64,000 nt of DNA, from assembly GCF_002557795.1 (NCBI RefSeq), contig NZ_CP023777.1, positions 4,349,001-4,413,000 on the forward strand, written 5' to 3'. Both the position numbers and the translations under genes were made by a program. A model generated the notes under the pieces. The model did not search any database and was not told where the DNA came from. It saw only the letters and a program-made list of their open reading frames with translations. Each line of letters opens with the position of its first letter. Position 1 is the stretch's first letter. Below are positions 28,290-37,433 of the stretch, piece after piece. This DNA comes from Chitinophaga caeni (GTDB lineage: Bacteria > Bacteroidota > Bacteroidia > Chitinophagales > Chitinophagaceae).

Positions 28290-31064
28290 ATGAAGTGTTT
28301 ATACACGGTATTACTTATCGTGGGCGGTAGCATTGCCGTTACTGCCCAATCGAAAAAATCGCTGGATGGCAAGGTCAGCCTGGAGCTCGACAGCGTGAAG
28401 ATCTCCGCCTTGGTGAATGCCATCGAGCGGCAACAACCCGTATTTTTTTATTACGATAGCGCCGGGTTATCCGGTATCAACCTCAGCGTTCACGTGAAGG
28501 ATAAACCCCTGGACGAAGCGCTTTCGATCGCTTTCGATACCCCGGGGCTCTTCTTTTCCGCCGATGACGACGGGCATATTTTTATCACGGTGGGCCAAGC
28601 TATCAGCATGAACCCCGGCACCACCACCCTGAAGCCGGGCGGGGCGGCAGCGACCTTACCGGGACGTGCCCTGCAAACGGCAAGCCCGCCTACCGCCGGT
28701 ACTTTCGTACCCCCGGCGAGGCTCTCTTCGGAAGACAATAAACTCTACACCATAGGCACCGCTTCCGACCATTACGGCGAAGGCAAGGCCACGCTCTCCG
28801 GCTATATACGCCATAATGAAACCGGGGAGGGTATCAGCGGCGCTTCCATCGCCGTGGAAGGCACACCGCTGCGCGTGATCAGTGACCAGTACGGTTATTA
28901 CGTGGTTACCCTGCCCAGGGGGGCGAGGGTACTGCACGTCAGCTACCTCGGCATGGCCGATACCCGCCGCAAGCTGCGCGTGTTCGGGGATGGCAAACTC
29001 AATGTCCGCATGGATAATTACGTCACCGCGCTCAAGGAAGTGCGGATCTCCGGCGAGAAATCTTCCAACGTGCGTTCCACCGTGGTCGGTATGCAGAAGG
29101 TCGATATCAAGACCGTCAAGGAATTGCCGCGGCTGATGGGCGAGGCCGACGTGGTGCGCGTGCTGCAAACCCTGCCCGGCGTAACCAGCGTGGGCGAAGG
29201 CAGCACGGGCATGAACGTGCGCGGCGGCGCCGTGGACCAGAACCTCGTCATGTTCGACGGTGCGACCATCTTTAGCCCCTCGCATTTCTTCGGTTTCTTC
29301 TCGGGATTCAACGCGGGGGTGGTCAAGGATGCCGAGCTTTACAAGAGCAGCATACCCGCGCGTTACGGCGGCAGGCTTTCCTCCGTGCTGGAGGTAGTGA
29401 CCCGCGAGGGCAACCGCGAGAAATTCTCCGGGAGCGGCGGCATCGGGCCACTCAGCGGCAACCTTACCCTGGAGGGACCTATCGGCAAAAAAACGACCTT
29501 CATCGCGGGGGGCCGGTCCACCTATTCCGACTGGGCACTCAACCTCCTCGATGACGATAGGTACAAGAACAGCAGCGCTGCCTTTTACGACCTCAATGCC
29601 AAGATCACGCACCGCTTCAACGACCGCAACACGCTGTACCTGTCCGGTTACTGGAGCAAGGACCGCTTCAAGCTGGACGGCGATACGCTCTACCGCTACG
29701 GCAACCGCAACGCCGTGCTGAAATGGAAACATTTCTTCAATGACCGTGCCTTCGGGCTGTTCAGCGCCGGTTACGATTACTATGACTTCGATATGGAAAG
29801 CGACCGCTCCACCGTGAACGATTTCCGCTTCCGTTTCAATATATCCCAACTGCATGCTAACTACGACCTCGTGTACACGCTGGATAATACGCACAAGCTC
29901 ACCGCCGGGCTATCGGCCACGCGCTACGAGCTGCAACCCGGCGAGTACCGCGCGGTGGGCAAGGGCCAGGCATTACCCCGCGGCGTGCAGGGCGAACGGG
30001 GACTGGATGCCGCCGCTTACATCGGGGACCTGGTCAAGGTGAGCGCCGACCTCTCCATCGACCTGGGGCTACGGTTCAACTATTACTCCTACCTGGGGCC
30101 ACACGATGTCTACAGCTACATCCCGGGCGCCCCGCGCGAAGTAAATAATATCACGGATACGGTTACACGTTCCGGCAACATCAAGGGTTACATGGGGCTG
30201 GAGCCGAGGGTAGCATTGCGCTATAGCCTTAACGGCAATACCAGCATCAAGCTGGCTTATAACCGTACCCGCCAGAACATCCACATGTTGAGCAATACCA
30301 CGGCGATCAGCCCGCTGGACACCTGGAAGCTCAGCGATGAATTTATCAAGCCGGGCACCGGGGATCAACTGGCGCTGGGGCTGTACAAAAATTTCAGGGA
30401 CAACAGCATCGAGACGAGCGTGGAAGTATATTACAAGCGCATACGCCACGCCGTTACCTACAAGAACAACGCGGAGCTATTCCTCAACGACCATATCGAG
30501 ACGGACATCGCCAACGCTAACGGCAGGGCCTACGGCATCGAGTTCCTGGTGAAGAAGACCTCCGGTAAACTCAACGGCTGGTTTGCCTACACCTATTCCC
30601 GCACGGAGTTGCAGATGGACGACCCGCTCGTGCCGGAGCCGATTAACGGCGGCGCGTATTTCCCCGCCGACTACGATAAACCGCACGTGGTGAACCTGGT
30701 GGCCAATTACAAGGTATCGCACCGTTTCAGCATGTCGCTGCTCGGCAATTACAGCACCGGCAGGCCCATCACGCTGCCGGTGGCAAGGTATTACTACGGC
30801 GGCTCCTACAGGGTGCTTTACAGCAACCGTAACGCGCACCGGGTGCCGGGGTATTTCAGGACGGACTTCAGCGTGAACATAGAGGGTAGCCACAAGCGGA
30901 AGAAATTGGCACACAGCAGCTTTACCCTCGGCGTATACAACCTCACGGGGCGCAGGAACCCGTACTCCGTTTACTATATCTCGGAGGAAGGTAAAGTTAA
31001 CGGGTACAAGCTCTCGATCTTCGGTAGCGCGATCCCCTTCGCAACGTATAACTTCAAATTTTAA
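28290..31064 (+). CDS. TonB-dependent receptor (non-SusC) with carboxypeptidase-like domain
   Basis: The 924-residue outer-membrane receptor has a signal peptide (1-19), an STN-like region (about 25-110, VSLELDSVKISALVNAIER), a carboxypeptidase-regulatory domain (about 165-250, GYIRHNETGEGISGASIAV), a plug (MNVRGGAVDQNLVMFDGATI, SSIPARYGGRLSSVLEV) and a barrel ending AIPFATYNFKF. It belongs to the kind paired with DUF4249 lipoproteins rather than SusD, and that gene follows by 5 bp. The substrate is unknown; siderophore, peptide or oligosaccharide are all possible. Codon use is strikingly GC-rich compared with everything from 10.7 to 27 kb and from 32.25 kb on. Long antisense frames here are a by-product of that GC content. 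Confidence 0.9.
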   Translation: MKCLYTVLLIVGGSIAVTAQSKKSLDGKVSLELDSVKISALVNAIERQQPVFFYYDSAGLSGINLSVHVKDKPLDEALSIAFDTPGLFFSADDDGHIFITVGQAISMNPGTTTLKPGGAAATLPGRALQTASPPTAGTFVPPARLSSEDNKLYTIGTASDHYGEGKATLSGYIRHNETGEGISGASIAVEGTPLRVISDQYGYYVVTLPRGARVLHVSYLGMADTRRKLRVFGDGKLNVRMDNYVTALKEVRISGEKSSNVRSTVVGMQKVDIKTVKELPRLMGEADVVRVLQTLPGVTSVGEGSTGMNVRGGAVDQNLVMFDGATIFSPSHFFGFFSGFNAGVVKDAELYKSSIPARYGGRLSSVLEVVTREGNREKFSGSGGIGPLSGNLTLEGPIGKKTTFIAGGRSTYSDWALNLLDDDRYKNSSAAFYDLNAKITHRFNDRNTLYLSGYWSKDRFKLDGDTLYRYGNRNAVLKWKHFFNDRAFGLFSAGYDYYDFDMESDRSTVNDFRFRFNISQLHANYDLVYTLDNTHKLTAGLSATRYELQPGEYRAVGKGQALPRGVQGERGLDAAAYIGDLVKVSADLSIDLGLRFNYYSYLGPHDVYSYIPGAPREVNNITDTVTRSGNIKGYMGLEPRVALRYSLNGNTSIKLAYNRTRQNIHMLSNTTAISPLDTWKLSDEFIKPGTGDQLALGLYKNFRDNSIETSVEVYYKRIRHAVTYKNNAELFLNDHIETDIANANGRAYGIEFLVKKTSGKLNGWFAYTYSRTELQMDDPLVPEPINGGAYFPADYDKPHVVNLVANYKVSHRFSMSLLGNYSTGRPITLPVARYYYGGSYRVLYSNRNAHRVPGYFRTDFSVNIEGSHKRKKLAHSSFTLGVYNLTGRRNPYSVYYISEEGKVNGYKLSIFGSAIPFATYNFKF

Positions 31065-31069
31065 GCACC

Positions 31070-32242
31070 ATGGATAGGAAGCACCTACATAAGAACTGGA
31101 AAATGTATATAGCCGCGGTAGCGGCAACGGTTTGGTTACTGGCATACTGCCGCGATCCTTACGACCCCGGTATCAAGGGGCAAGACCTCGATTACCTGGT
31201 GGTGGATGGCATCATTACAACGGGGGAAGACACCACGGTCATCAAGCTATCGCGCAGCGTGCCGCTTTCCGAGGAGGTAAAAACGGTGCCCGAGAAGGGC
31301 GCCGCGGTGAGCATCGAGATCGAGGGCGCCGAAACTTACGGCTTGGCGGAGACGGCGCCGGGCGAGTATAAAGGTATTGCCACGAAACTGGCCGCCGGTC
31401 AAAATTGCCGCCTGGTCATCGCCACGGCAAATGGTAAGCATTACAAGTCGGCATCCGTGCCGGTACGGCGTACCCCGCCGATCGACAGCATCGGCATCTA
31501 CCGCTACCACGATGGTATGCAAACCTACGTGGATGCGAGCGATCCCTCGGGCGAAACCAGGTATTACCGCTGGAGCTACGAAGGCACTTACGAGTACCGT
31601 TCCCAGTACATCGCCTATATTTATTTCGACCGGACCGACAGCCTCATCAAGCAGAACGGCTACGATTATTACATCGAGCTGTACCGCTGCTGGCAGGAAG
31701 ATCCCAGCACGCAGCTTTTCGTGGCCACCTCCGAACAACTCGGCCAGGACGAAATCTACCATACCCCGCTGAAACTTTTCACCCACAACGATCCGCGTTT
31801 GGCTTGGGGCTATAGCATGCTGTTAAAACAGTATGCCCTCACGCCGCAAGCATATGACTATTACAAGAACTTGCGCGCCGTAACCGAGCAGCTCGGGGAC
31901 ATCTTCGGGCAATTGCCCAGCGAGCTGCGGGGAAATATCAGCTGCGATGAAGATCCCTCGGAAACGGTGATCGGTTTCATGTCGGCCGCCACGCTTAGCA
32001 AGAAAAGACAATTTTTTGGGCGGCCGGGCAACTGGACCTACCGGGAAGTTTGCGAGACGGCGGACACCGTAACAACTACTACAAAATTGGGGCGCTACCA
32101 GCACTTCTCAACCAGTAACGTGTTCCCCGTTTATATCAATAACGATGAACAGAAGAAAGAGCTCGGCAAGATCAGGAATTTCAATTGTATCGACTGCCGG
32201 AGCCAGGGCGGCACGAACGTAATGCCGGAGTTTTGGCCATAA
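31070..32242 (+). CDS. DUF4249 outer-membrane lipoprotein
   Basis: The 390-residue protein has a lipoprotein signal with Cys27 (VWLLAYCRDPYDP) and the DUF4249 pattern: YLVVDGIITTGEDTTVIKLSRS, a beta-rich domain with AGQNCRLVIATANGKHY, and C-terminal NFNCIDCRSQGG. DUF4249 proteins accompany TonB receptors in Bacteroidota in the way SusD accompanies SusC; they are thought to sit on the cell surface and help uptake. It starts 5 bp after the receptor stop and shares its GC-rich codon use. Function beyond this pairing is not known. Confidence 0.88.
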   Translation: MDRKHLHKNWKMYIAAVAATVWLLAYCRDPYDPGIKGQDLDYLVVDGIITTGEDTTVIKLSRSVPLSEEVKTVPEKGAAVSIEIEGAETYGLAETAPGEYKGIATKLAAGQNCRLVIATANGKHYKSASVPVRRTPPIDSIGIYRYHDGMQTYVDASDPSGETRYYRWSYEGTYEYRSQYIAYIYFDRTDSLIKQNGYDYYIELYRCWQEDPSTQLFVATSEQLGQDEIYHTPLKLFTHNDPRLAWGYSMLLKQYALTPQAYDYYKNLRAVTEQLGDIFGQLPSELRGNISCDEDPSETVIGFMSAATLSKKRQFFGRPGNWTYREVCETADTVTTTTKLGRYQHFSTSNVFPVYINNDEQKKELGKIRNFNCIDCRSQGGTNVMPEFWP

Positions 32243-32254
32243 TAATTTAATGCT

Positions 32255-33952
32255 ATGAATAAATTAATTATAATCATACTTACATTGATTCAATTTTCTA
32301 CGTTACAAGCCCTAGGACAAATAAGCGGCGGAAACGAAAAAATAAAATGCACCGAGGAAATAAAACTGACTACAGATCGGGAGGTATATCTTTCCGGGGA
32401 AACACTTTGGTTTAAAGTTTACCTTATATACACGAACTCAGACAACGCAGTAAAGAGCAAAATCGCCTATTTAGAAATACTAGATTCAAACTTAACCCCA
32501 ATAAAACAATTAAAAGTCAAAATTGAAGATGATATCGGCTACGGTGCAATTTATCTTCCACTAGATGTTCAAACGGGTCAATATACTATATCAGTATATA
32601 CCTCATGGATGAAGAATTTTGGTCATAATAGCTTTTGCAATAAAAAAATAGCAGTAATTAACTCTTTTAACAAAATTGATAGTTTGCCAACCGTATCCAA
32701 TAACCATACTGTTAACTATGCAAATAGCACTGAAATAATTTGCGACAAAAGCAGATACAACCAACGAGATGGCGTGGTAGTCAAAATCAAAAATAATAAT
32801 GGAGATACATTGAATTCACCCGCCACATATTCATTGAAGGTATACCGAGTAGATGCCTTAGATACAACAGGGAGTCTATATTTGGATGTAGCCGGTAAAA
32901 GTAGCCAGTACACAGTAAATAATAAATCTATATTATATCCTCCGGAAATTTATGCCCCTATTCTTATGGGCAAAGTCGTAAGCAAATCAACGGGAATACC
33001 ATTGGCAAATCAAGATATATATATTTCTGTGCCGGGTCGAATCCCAAGATTTTATGTAACGAGAAGCAATCGGAATGGCCAAATTTTCGCTGAAATGACA
33101 AAATACTACGGGGATGGTGAGATTATTATTCAACCAGCTACTGGCAATCCAGATGTCGTCATCAATATCAATTCACCCTTTTATTCTAGGCACCAAGAGT
33201 TTGATAGAGCACCATGGACACCTACAAATGCACGTTTAATAAATACATTAAAAGCCAGGCATAGAAATCTACAGATTTCAAAAGCCTATTCCCCTATGGG
33301 CCCGGAAAAAGTGAATATTCCGAAGGAGGCACTTGATAGTCTCCCATTTTTTGGCACTTATGACGAACAATTTAACTTGGATGACTACACGAGGTTTACT
33401 ACCATGGAAGAAGTGTTTAGGGAATATGTAAGAACCGTTATGGTACGAAATTGGAAGGATACGCTTCACCTATTAGCACTCAACAATGCTAAGGCCTCAC
33501 CCGGTTTTTTTAATTCAGATCCCTTGGTATTGATTGATGGTGTACCGATTAAAAACAACAAGAAATTCTTCGCCTTCGATCCGCTAAAATTAAGGAAAGG
33601 AACGGTGATGGCAAGACCCTATTTCTACAATACTTCCGTATCGATGGGCGTGGTTTACCTGCAAACATACAAGGGAGACCTGGCAGGATTCCCTTTGGAC
33701 AATTATGTTACAATCATGGACTATAACGGCATACAATACCCGAAGAAATTTTATTCACCCGATTATAGTATGCAAAATAATATAAGAATCCCCGACAATC
33801 GCGAACTTCTTTATTGGAACGCAATTGTAAAGGATGGACAGGATGTAGAATTTTATACAAGCGATCTAAAAGGAGAATATAAAATAATAGTTGAAGGCTA
33901 TTCTAAAAACGGTGATTATACAAAATCCATTAAATCTATCTATGTTAACTAG
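32255..33952 (+). CDS. Exported MG2-like (macroglobulin domain) protein
   Basis: The 565-residue protein has a signal peptide (1-22) and an N-terminal macroglobulin-like domain (about 32-120: EIKLTTDREVYLSGETLWFK, TGQYTISVYTSWMKNFG). Near residues 420-430 is LVLIDGVP, resembling the TonB-plug signature. Proteins of this type often follow TonB-receptor/DUF4249 genes in Bacteroidota, with no proven role. It is only 12 bp downstream of the DUF4249 gene, so an operon is likely, but its base composition is far more AT-rich than the three genes before it. The operon is closed by the terminator at 33999. Confidence 0.72.
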   Translation: MNKLIIIILTLIQFSTLQALGQISGGNEKIKCTEEIKLTTDREVYLSGETLWFKVYLIYTNSDNAVKSKIAYLEILDSNLTPIKQLKVKIEDDIGYGAIYLPLDVQTGQYTISVYTSWMKNFGHNSFCNKKIAVINSFNKIDSLPTVSNNHTVNYANSTEIICDKSRYNQRDGVVVKIKNNNGDTLNSPATYSLKVYRVDALDTTGSLYLDVAGKSSQYTVNNKSILYPPEIYAPILMGKVVSKSTGIPLANQDIYISVPGRIPRFYVTRSNRNGQIFAEMTKYYGDGEIIIQPATGNPDVVININSPFYSRHQEFDRAPWTPTNARLINTLKARHRNLQISKAYSPMGPEKVNIPKEALDSLPFFGTYDEQFNLDDYTRFTTMEEVFREYVRTVMVRNWKDTLHLLALNNAKASPGFFNSDPLVLIDGVPIKNNKKFFAFDPLKLRKGTVMARPYFYNTSVSMGVVYLQTYKGDLAGFPLDNYVTIMDYNGIQYPKKFYSPDYSMQNNIRIPDNRELLYWNAIVKDGQDVEFYTSDLKGEYKIIVEGYSKNGDYTKSIKSIYVN

Positions 33953-33998
33953 TAGTGAAGATTGGTAATTATGTTCTTTCAGCGGAGCATAAATTTTG

Positions 33999-34031
33999 GC
34001 ACCTTGCACAAGGCAGGGTGCTATTTTTTTT
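33999..34031 (+). terminator. Intrinsic terminator of the TonB/DUF4249/MG2 operon
   Basis: Stem GCACCTTGC / GCAGGGTGC (8 of 9 pairs plus one G-T), 5-base loop, followed by TATTTTTTTT. It lies 47 bp after the stop at 33952. Confidence 0.8.
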
Positions 34032-34107
34032 GCTAGATAAATCTACCAAAATATATGTAATTTCATTAAGTTCATTTTATTTTAAAATCATCTCATTGTA
34101 TTAACCC

Positions 34108-34923
34108 ATGAAATACGCACTAGTTAACAATGCAAAATTAGAAGCAACTAAAGGCTCTAGAGGTATATGCCCATATTGTAGGGCTGAATTAATTGCGAAA
34201 TGTGGAGAATATAAAATACACCATTGGGCACATACATCAAAAGGAAATTGTGATCCTTGGTGGGAAAGGGAAACCGATTGGCATCGGTTATGGAAAGGTA
34301 ATTATCCGGAAAAATGGCAAGAAATAGTTTTTCGCGATTCTACATCCGGAGAAAAGCATATTGCGGACGTACAAACCGACCATGGACTAACAATTGAATT
34401 TCAACATTCGAATATTAATTCAGAAGAACGAAAGGCCAGGGAACAGTTTTACAAAAACTTGGTTTGGATTGTCGATGGGACTAGATTGAATTCAGATTTT
34501 CCACGTTTTTTACTTGGTAGTAAAAAATTCAAAAGTAGCGGAAAACAGGGATTATATTTTGTTGATCTATTAGATAAGAATTTCCCAATTAATTGGAAGG
34601 ATTGCGCTGTGCCGGTTATATTTGATTTTAAGGTGTTGAATGAATTAACTGGTAATGATAAATTTCGAGATAATTTGTATTGTTTATTTCCTGACAAAGT
34701 TAAACACTATAACATACTTGCAATCATCTCCCGTACAACTTTTATAGATTCAACCAAGAATGGAACATGGCTAAAGTGGTATTTAAATTTTGTTGGCAAA
34801 TCAAATGCTGGTTTAAAGGCAGATGAGCTAAGTCAAGAGAAACAGACGCCAAAGAAGGCCGTAAGGCCCCGTACAGCTGATATAATTGTAAAAGGTCGCT
34901 TTAAAAGACGAAGTAGGTTATAA
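34108..34923 (+). CDS. CoiA-like competence/nuclease family protein
   Basis: The 271-residue protein has a zinc-finger-like start (GICPYCRAELIAKCG, then HHWAH) and a PD-(D/E)XK nuclease-like core (HIADVQTDHGLTIEFQHS, in which D, E and Q are the expected catalytic positions, then ERKAREQFYKNLVWIVDG). This is the domain order of CoiA, a competence-induced protein of Gram-positive bacteria thought to act on incoming DNA. Stand-alone CoiA-like genes are scattered in Bacteroidota and on mobile elements. It is followed convergently by a histidine kinase after 48 bp; no link between them is evident. The C-terminus is lysine/arginine-rich (VKGRFKRRSRL), which would suit nucleic-acid binding. Confidence 0.78.
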   Translation: MKYALVNNAKLEATKGSRGICPYCRAELIAKCGEYKIHHWAHTSKGNCDPWWERETDWHRLWKGNYPEKWQEIVFRDSTSGEKHIADVQTDHGLTIEFQHSNINSEERKAREQFYKNLVWIVDGTRLNSDFPRFLLGSKKFKSSGKQGLYFVDLLDKNFPINWKDCAVPVIFDFKVLNELTGNDKFRDNLYCLFPDKVKHYNILAIISRTTFIDSTKNGTWLKWYLNFVGKSNAGLKADELSQEKQTPKKAVRPRTADIIVKGRFKRRSRL

Positions 34924-34971
34924 TTTGGAAAAATTAATTTAAAATAATATTATACATTTTTTACAAAAATA

Positions 34972-36633
34972 CTAGGCGGACGCTCTTTTCCCACGTAACT
35001 CATTATTGCAATATAATAAAATCAAATTTTCAACGTCTGATTTTAGGAACCCCTTCGTTAATATTTCAACTATACCATATTTCTTATAGTTTTTTAGTTG
35101 CAGATTTGAACCCGTTGTTATTACAATTGGAATGTTAGGGCACTTACTATGAAGGATTGAAAAATGCATGTCTGGCACTTCATCTGGCAAATGAAAATCC
35201 GAAAAAATTACATCAGGTGCAAAGTATTTAAGACTTTCCAATGCTTCTCGGCTAAGGTGGCATACTTTAACATTAAAACCTATATCTGTTAAAAATCTCT
35301 TTAGTAGGGCGGCATTCATAAAATCGTCATCTATTACCATTGCTTTCAAATCATTACTCATAGACATCTCAAGTGTATTTCCTAGATCAAACTGAGGAGG
35401 TTCGTTGGTCGAAGTTTTAATTGGCAGATTGATTAAAAAAGTTGTTCCGAAGCCCTCAACAGAGTTAACTTTAATCGAGCCACCCAATTGCTCTACGAAT
35501 TTCTTTGCTATTGTTAGGCCCAATCCAGTACCAGAAACTTGCGAGCCAATAGATTTATTGTAGGGTTCAAAGAGCTCGTTAATTTTCCGAAATGGAATCC
35601 CGATGCCCTGATCACTAACCTTAATAATCAGCTCAACACCTGTTATATTAATGATTAATTTAATAGCTTTATAAGGCTCGGTAAATTTTATAGCATTAAA
35701 TATTAAATTCTCAAGGATTGATGTAACCCTGTAAGTATCGATTTGTATTTGAACATCATTTGATCCAGTAATTTGGAAATTAAATTCAATTCCCTTTGCT
35801 TGGCAAGTTGAATGACTAATTTGATGAATTGTATTAAAATATGCAGTGCTTTCAACCCACGTTTTTTCATCTGCTTCAGGGATCCTATCACCGGGAATAT
35901 TGTTTACTAATAAATTGTCAATGTCCCTCTCAACTCGCCTTGTTAAATTTTCAATGTTATCAAATTCTTGATCGAATCCTGCAATTTGGTCCTTCAAAAT
36001 TTTTGAATACCCCCTGATCGAATGCATAGGCGCTCGGAGATCATGAACAAATTGCGATACAAGAAAATCTCGCTCCCTTTGAGCTAATTCAATACTCTTT
36101 CGTTGATTCAGCATAATTTTATGGAAATAAGCGAAAATAGGTAAATTTAAAAGTATAATTGTTGCTAAGGTAACCCAGCGGACAATGATAATACCAATTT
36201 CACTTTCGATAATTACAGGTTCAATAATTACATGGTTATTCCTATTAAATTCTATGAAAAAGAAGGCTATTCCTGCTAAAACAAAACTATAGATCCTAAA
36301 CCGGCGACTCGAACTTACTAATAATGATAATGTTAGTAGAAACAAGAACATTCCACTGAAGTCGATAACTTTTTCCATAACGATACCTAGATATGCGAAT
36401 GAAAGTGAATGAAGTGATTGTGAAAGATAAGCGCTTATAAGGTGTTTCCCATTTTCATTCAAAACTATAACTCCAACAAGAGCTAGCACTAAAAAGTATA
36501 GGAATACAAACTTGTGAGATCCGGTTGCTAAATAGAGGAATGTTCCATTAGACAAACACAACGCTATTGTAATGGCACTCATCGTTGTATTAAATGATGA
36601 TTCCTGGGATTCGTTGATCTGGGGCTTACACAT
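34972..36633 (-). CDS. Hybrid histidine kinase with receiver domain
   Basis: The 553-residue sensor has six or seven membrane helices in residues 15-175. A HisKA domain has its phosphorylatable His197 in FVHDLRAPMHS. The HATPase domain (NLIFNAIKFTEPYK, DQGIGIPF, GTGLGLTIAKKFVEQLGG) spans about 300-410. A C-terminal receiver domain has DDD near 432 and its phospho-acceptor Asp near 475 in IFSDFHLP. There is no periplasmic sensor domain, so the membrane bundle itself is the likely sensor. No output regulator gene is adjacent, so phosphate may pass to a distant partner. In CTnDOT the two-component pair RteA/RteB controls rteC; this kinase lacks a DNA-binding partner, so equating it with RteA would be speculation. 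Confidence 0.88.
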   Translation of the reverse strand: MCKPQINESQESSFNTTMSAITIALCLSNGTFLYLATGSHKFVFLYFLVLALVGVIVLNENGKHLISAYLSQSLHSLSFAYLGIVMEKVIDFSGMFLFLLTLSLLVSSSRRFRIYSFVLAGIAFFFIEFNRNNHVIIEPVIIESEIGIIIVRWVTLATIILLNLPIFAYFHKIMLNQRKSIELAQRERDFLVSQFVHDLRAPMHSIRGYSKILKDQIAGFDQEFDNIENLTRRVERDIDNLLVNNIPGDRIPEADEKTWVESTAYFNTIHQISHSTCQAKGIEFNFQITGSNDVQIQIDTYRVTSILENLIFNAIKFTEPYKAIKLIINITGVELIIKVSDQGIGIPFRKINELFEPYNKSIGSQVSGTGLGLTIAKKFVEQLGGSIKVNSVEGFGTTFLINLPIKTSTNEPPQFDLGNTLEMSMSNDLKAMVIDDDFMNAALLKRFLTDIGFNVKVCHLSREALESLKYFAPDVIFSDFHLPDEVPDMHFSILHSKCPNIPIVITTGSNLQLKNYKKYGIVEILTKGFLKSDVENLILLYCNNELRGKRASA

Positions 36634-37174
36634 ATACGCTTATTCTACATTAAGAAAATGGCTCAACATCCATTTAGAATGGAGCATATAACATATTCAA
36701 AATCGATTAGTACAGTACCTTCAAATTTCCAAGGAAACCCATACGAGAATCAGTTCCAGAAGAGTATTATGCTTTTGGACTGAACGCAAAAGGAACTCTA
36801 TACGAAAGTTGTTCGTACCGTTAACTAGGTTAGCCATGTAATGTGTAAGCGCTTTGGTATAGTGCTTGGCGAGAAAGAATAATTCAAATTCAGACGATAA
36901 TGCAATATTAAGATATTTCCCTGAAAACAAGCTTGTTTAATCTACGTTTTTTGAAAGTACATCCCATAATATACTGATAGAGGTAATTAAATAGAGTTAA
37001 CGACGAAATTTATTTTACCCCATTAAGTTGGCTATTGCTAGAAAGTGATATATACATCTAAGAAGGTTCCAATTCAATTATCACATGAAACAGTAGATAG
37101 TCAATAGTAAAGAGATATGTCTCATTAAATTAATTGTTTTATAACTTGATATATCGGGTTTATTTTACCGTATT
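36634..37174. other. Intergenic 540 bp, AT-rich
   Basis: Left part of the 800-bp gap between the kinase and the RepA-like gene. It should contain the kinase promoter. A 69-codon minus-strand frame at 36721-36930 shows only a faint resemblance to an IS66 transposase end and is not called a gene. Confidence 0.3.
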
Positions 37175-37390
37175 GTTCCGTTTGTTCCAATCATTGTTCC
37201 ACTTTTTGATCATACATTGTTGATTATTAGCCCTTTAGTGCCTTTTTATGTTCCGCCGCATTTTTGTGCGTTCCGTTTTTGTTCCATTTTCAGATTTTTT
37301 GTTCCGCTTTCCCGGATTGATTGATTGGCTTCCAGGGAGATAGCTTACTTTTTTGTTCCACTTTCGGCAGGAATGAAAATGGAACGGAAC
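37175..37390. repeat. Iteron-like array of GTTCC repeats next to RepA-like gene
   Basis: Eight direct copies of GTTCC begin at 37175, 37184, 37196, 37250, 37270, 37281, 37301 and 37355. Two inverted copies (GGAAC) lie at 37381 and 37386. Most fit the longer consensus TTGTTCCRYTTTC. Spacing is irregular. The array lies 44 bp past the end of the RepA-like ATPase gene. Iterated sites beside a Rep gene are the hallmark of plasmid and ICE replication origins, so this may be the element's oriV; a protein-binding control region is the alternative. Confidence 0.6.
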
Positions 37391-37433
37391 AGTATTTTTT
37401 TACCTCGGGGGAGACTTATCCCTGGCATCTACC

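Noticed and set aside
28656..29894. Long minus-strand frame of 412 codons antisense to the TonB receptor
   Set aside because: It is a shadow of GC-rich codon use in the receptor gene: its translation is rich in His/Val/Ala/Glu with no domain, and the plus-strand frame has clear receptor motifs.
36304..36312. GACTCGAAC, a 9-bp match to the tRNA-Lys 3' region, considered as left attachment site
   Set aside because: It lies inside the histidine kinase reading frame, is too short, and its flanks do not match the tRNA.
36721..36930. Faint IS66 transposase-like end (KALTHYMAN...NN..IE..LRSV)
   Set aside because: The match is short, needs gaps, and lacks the RPxxLGRKNxLF block and any inverted repeats; too weak to call a pseudogene.
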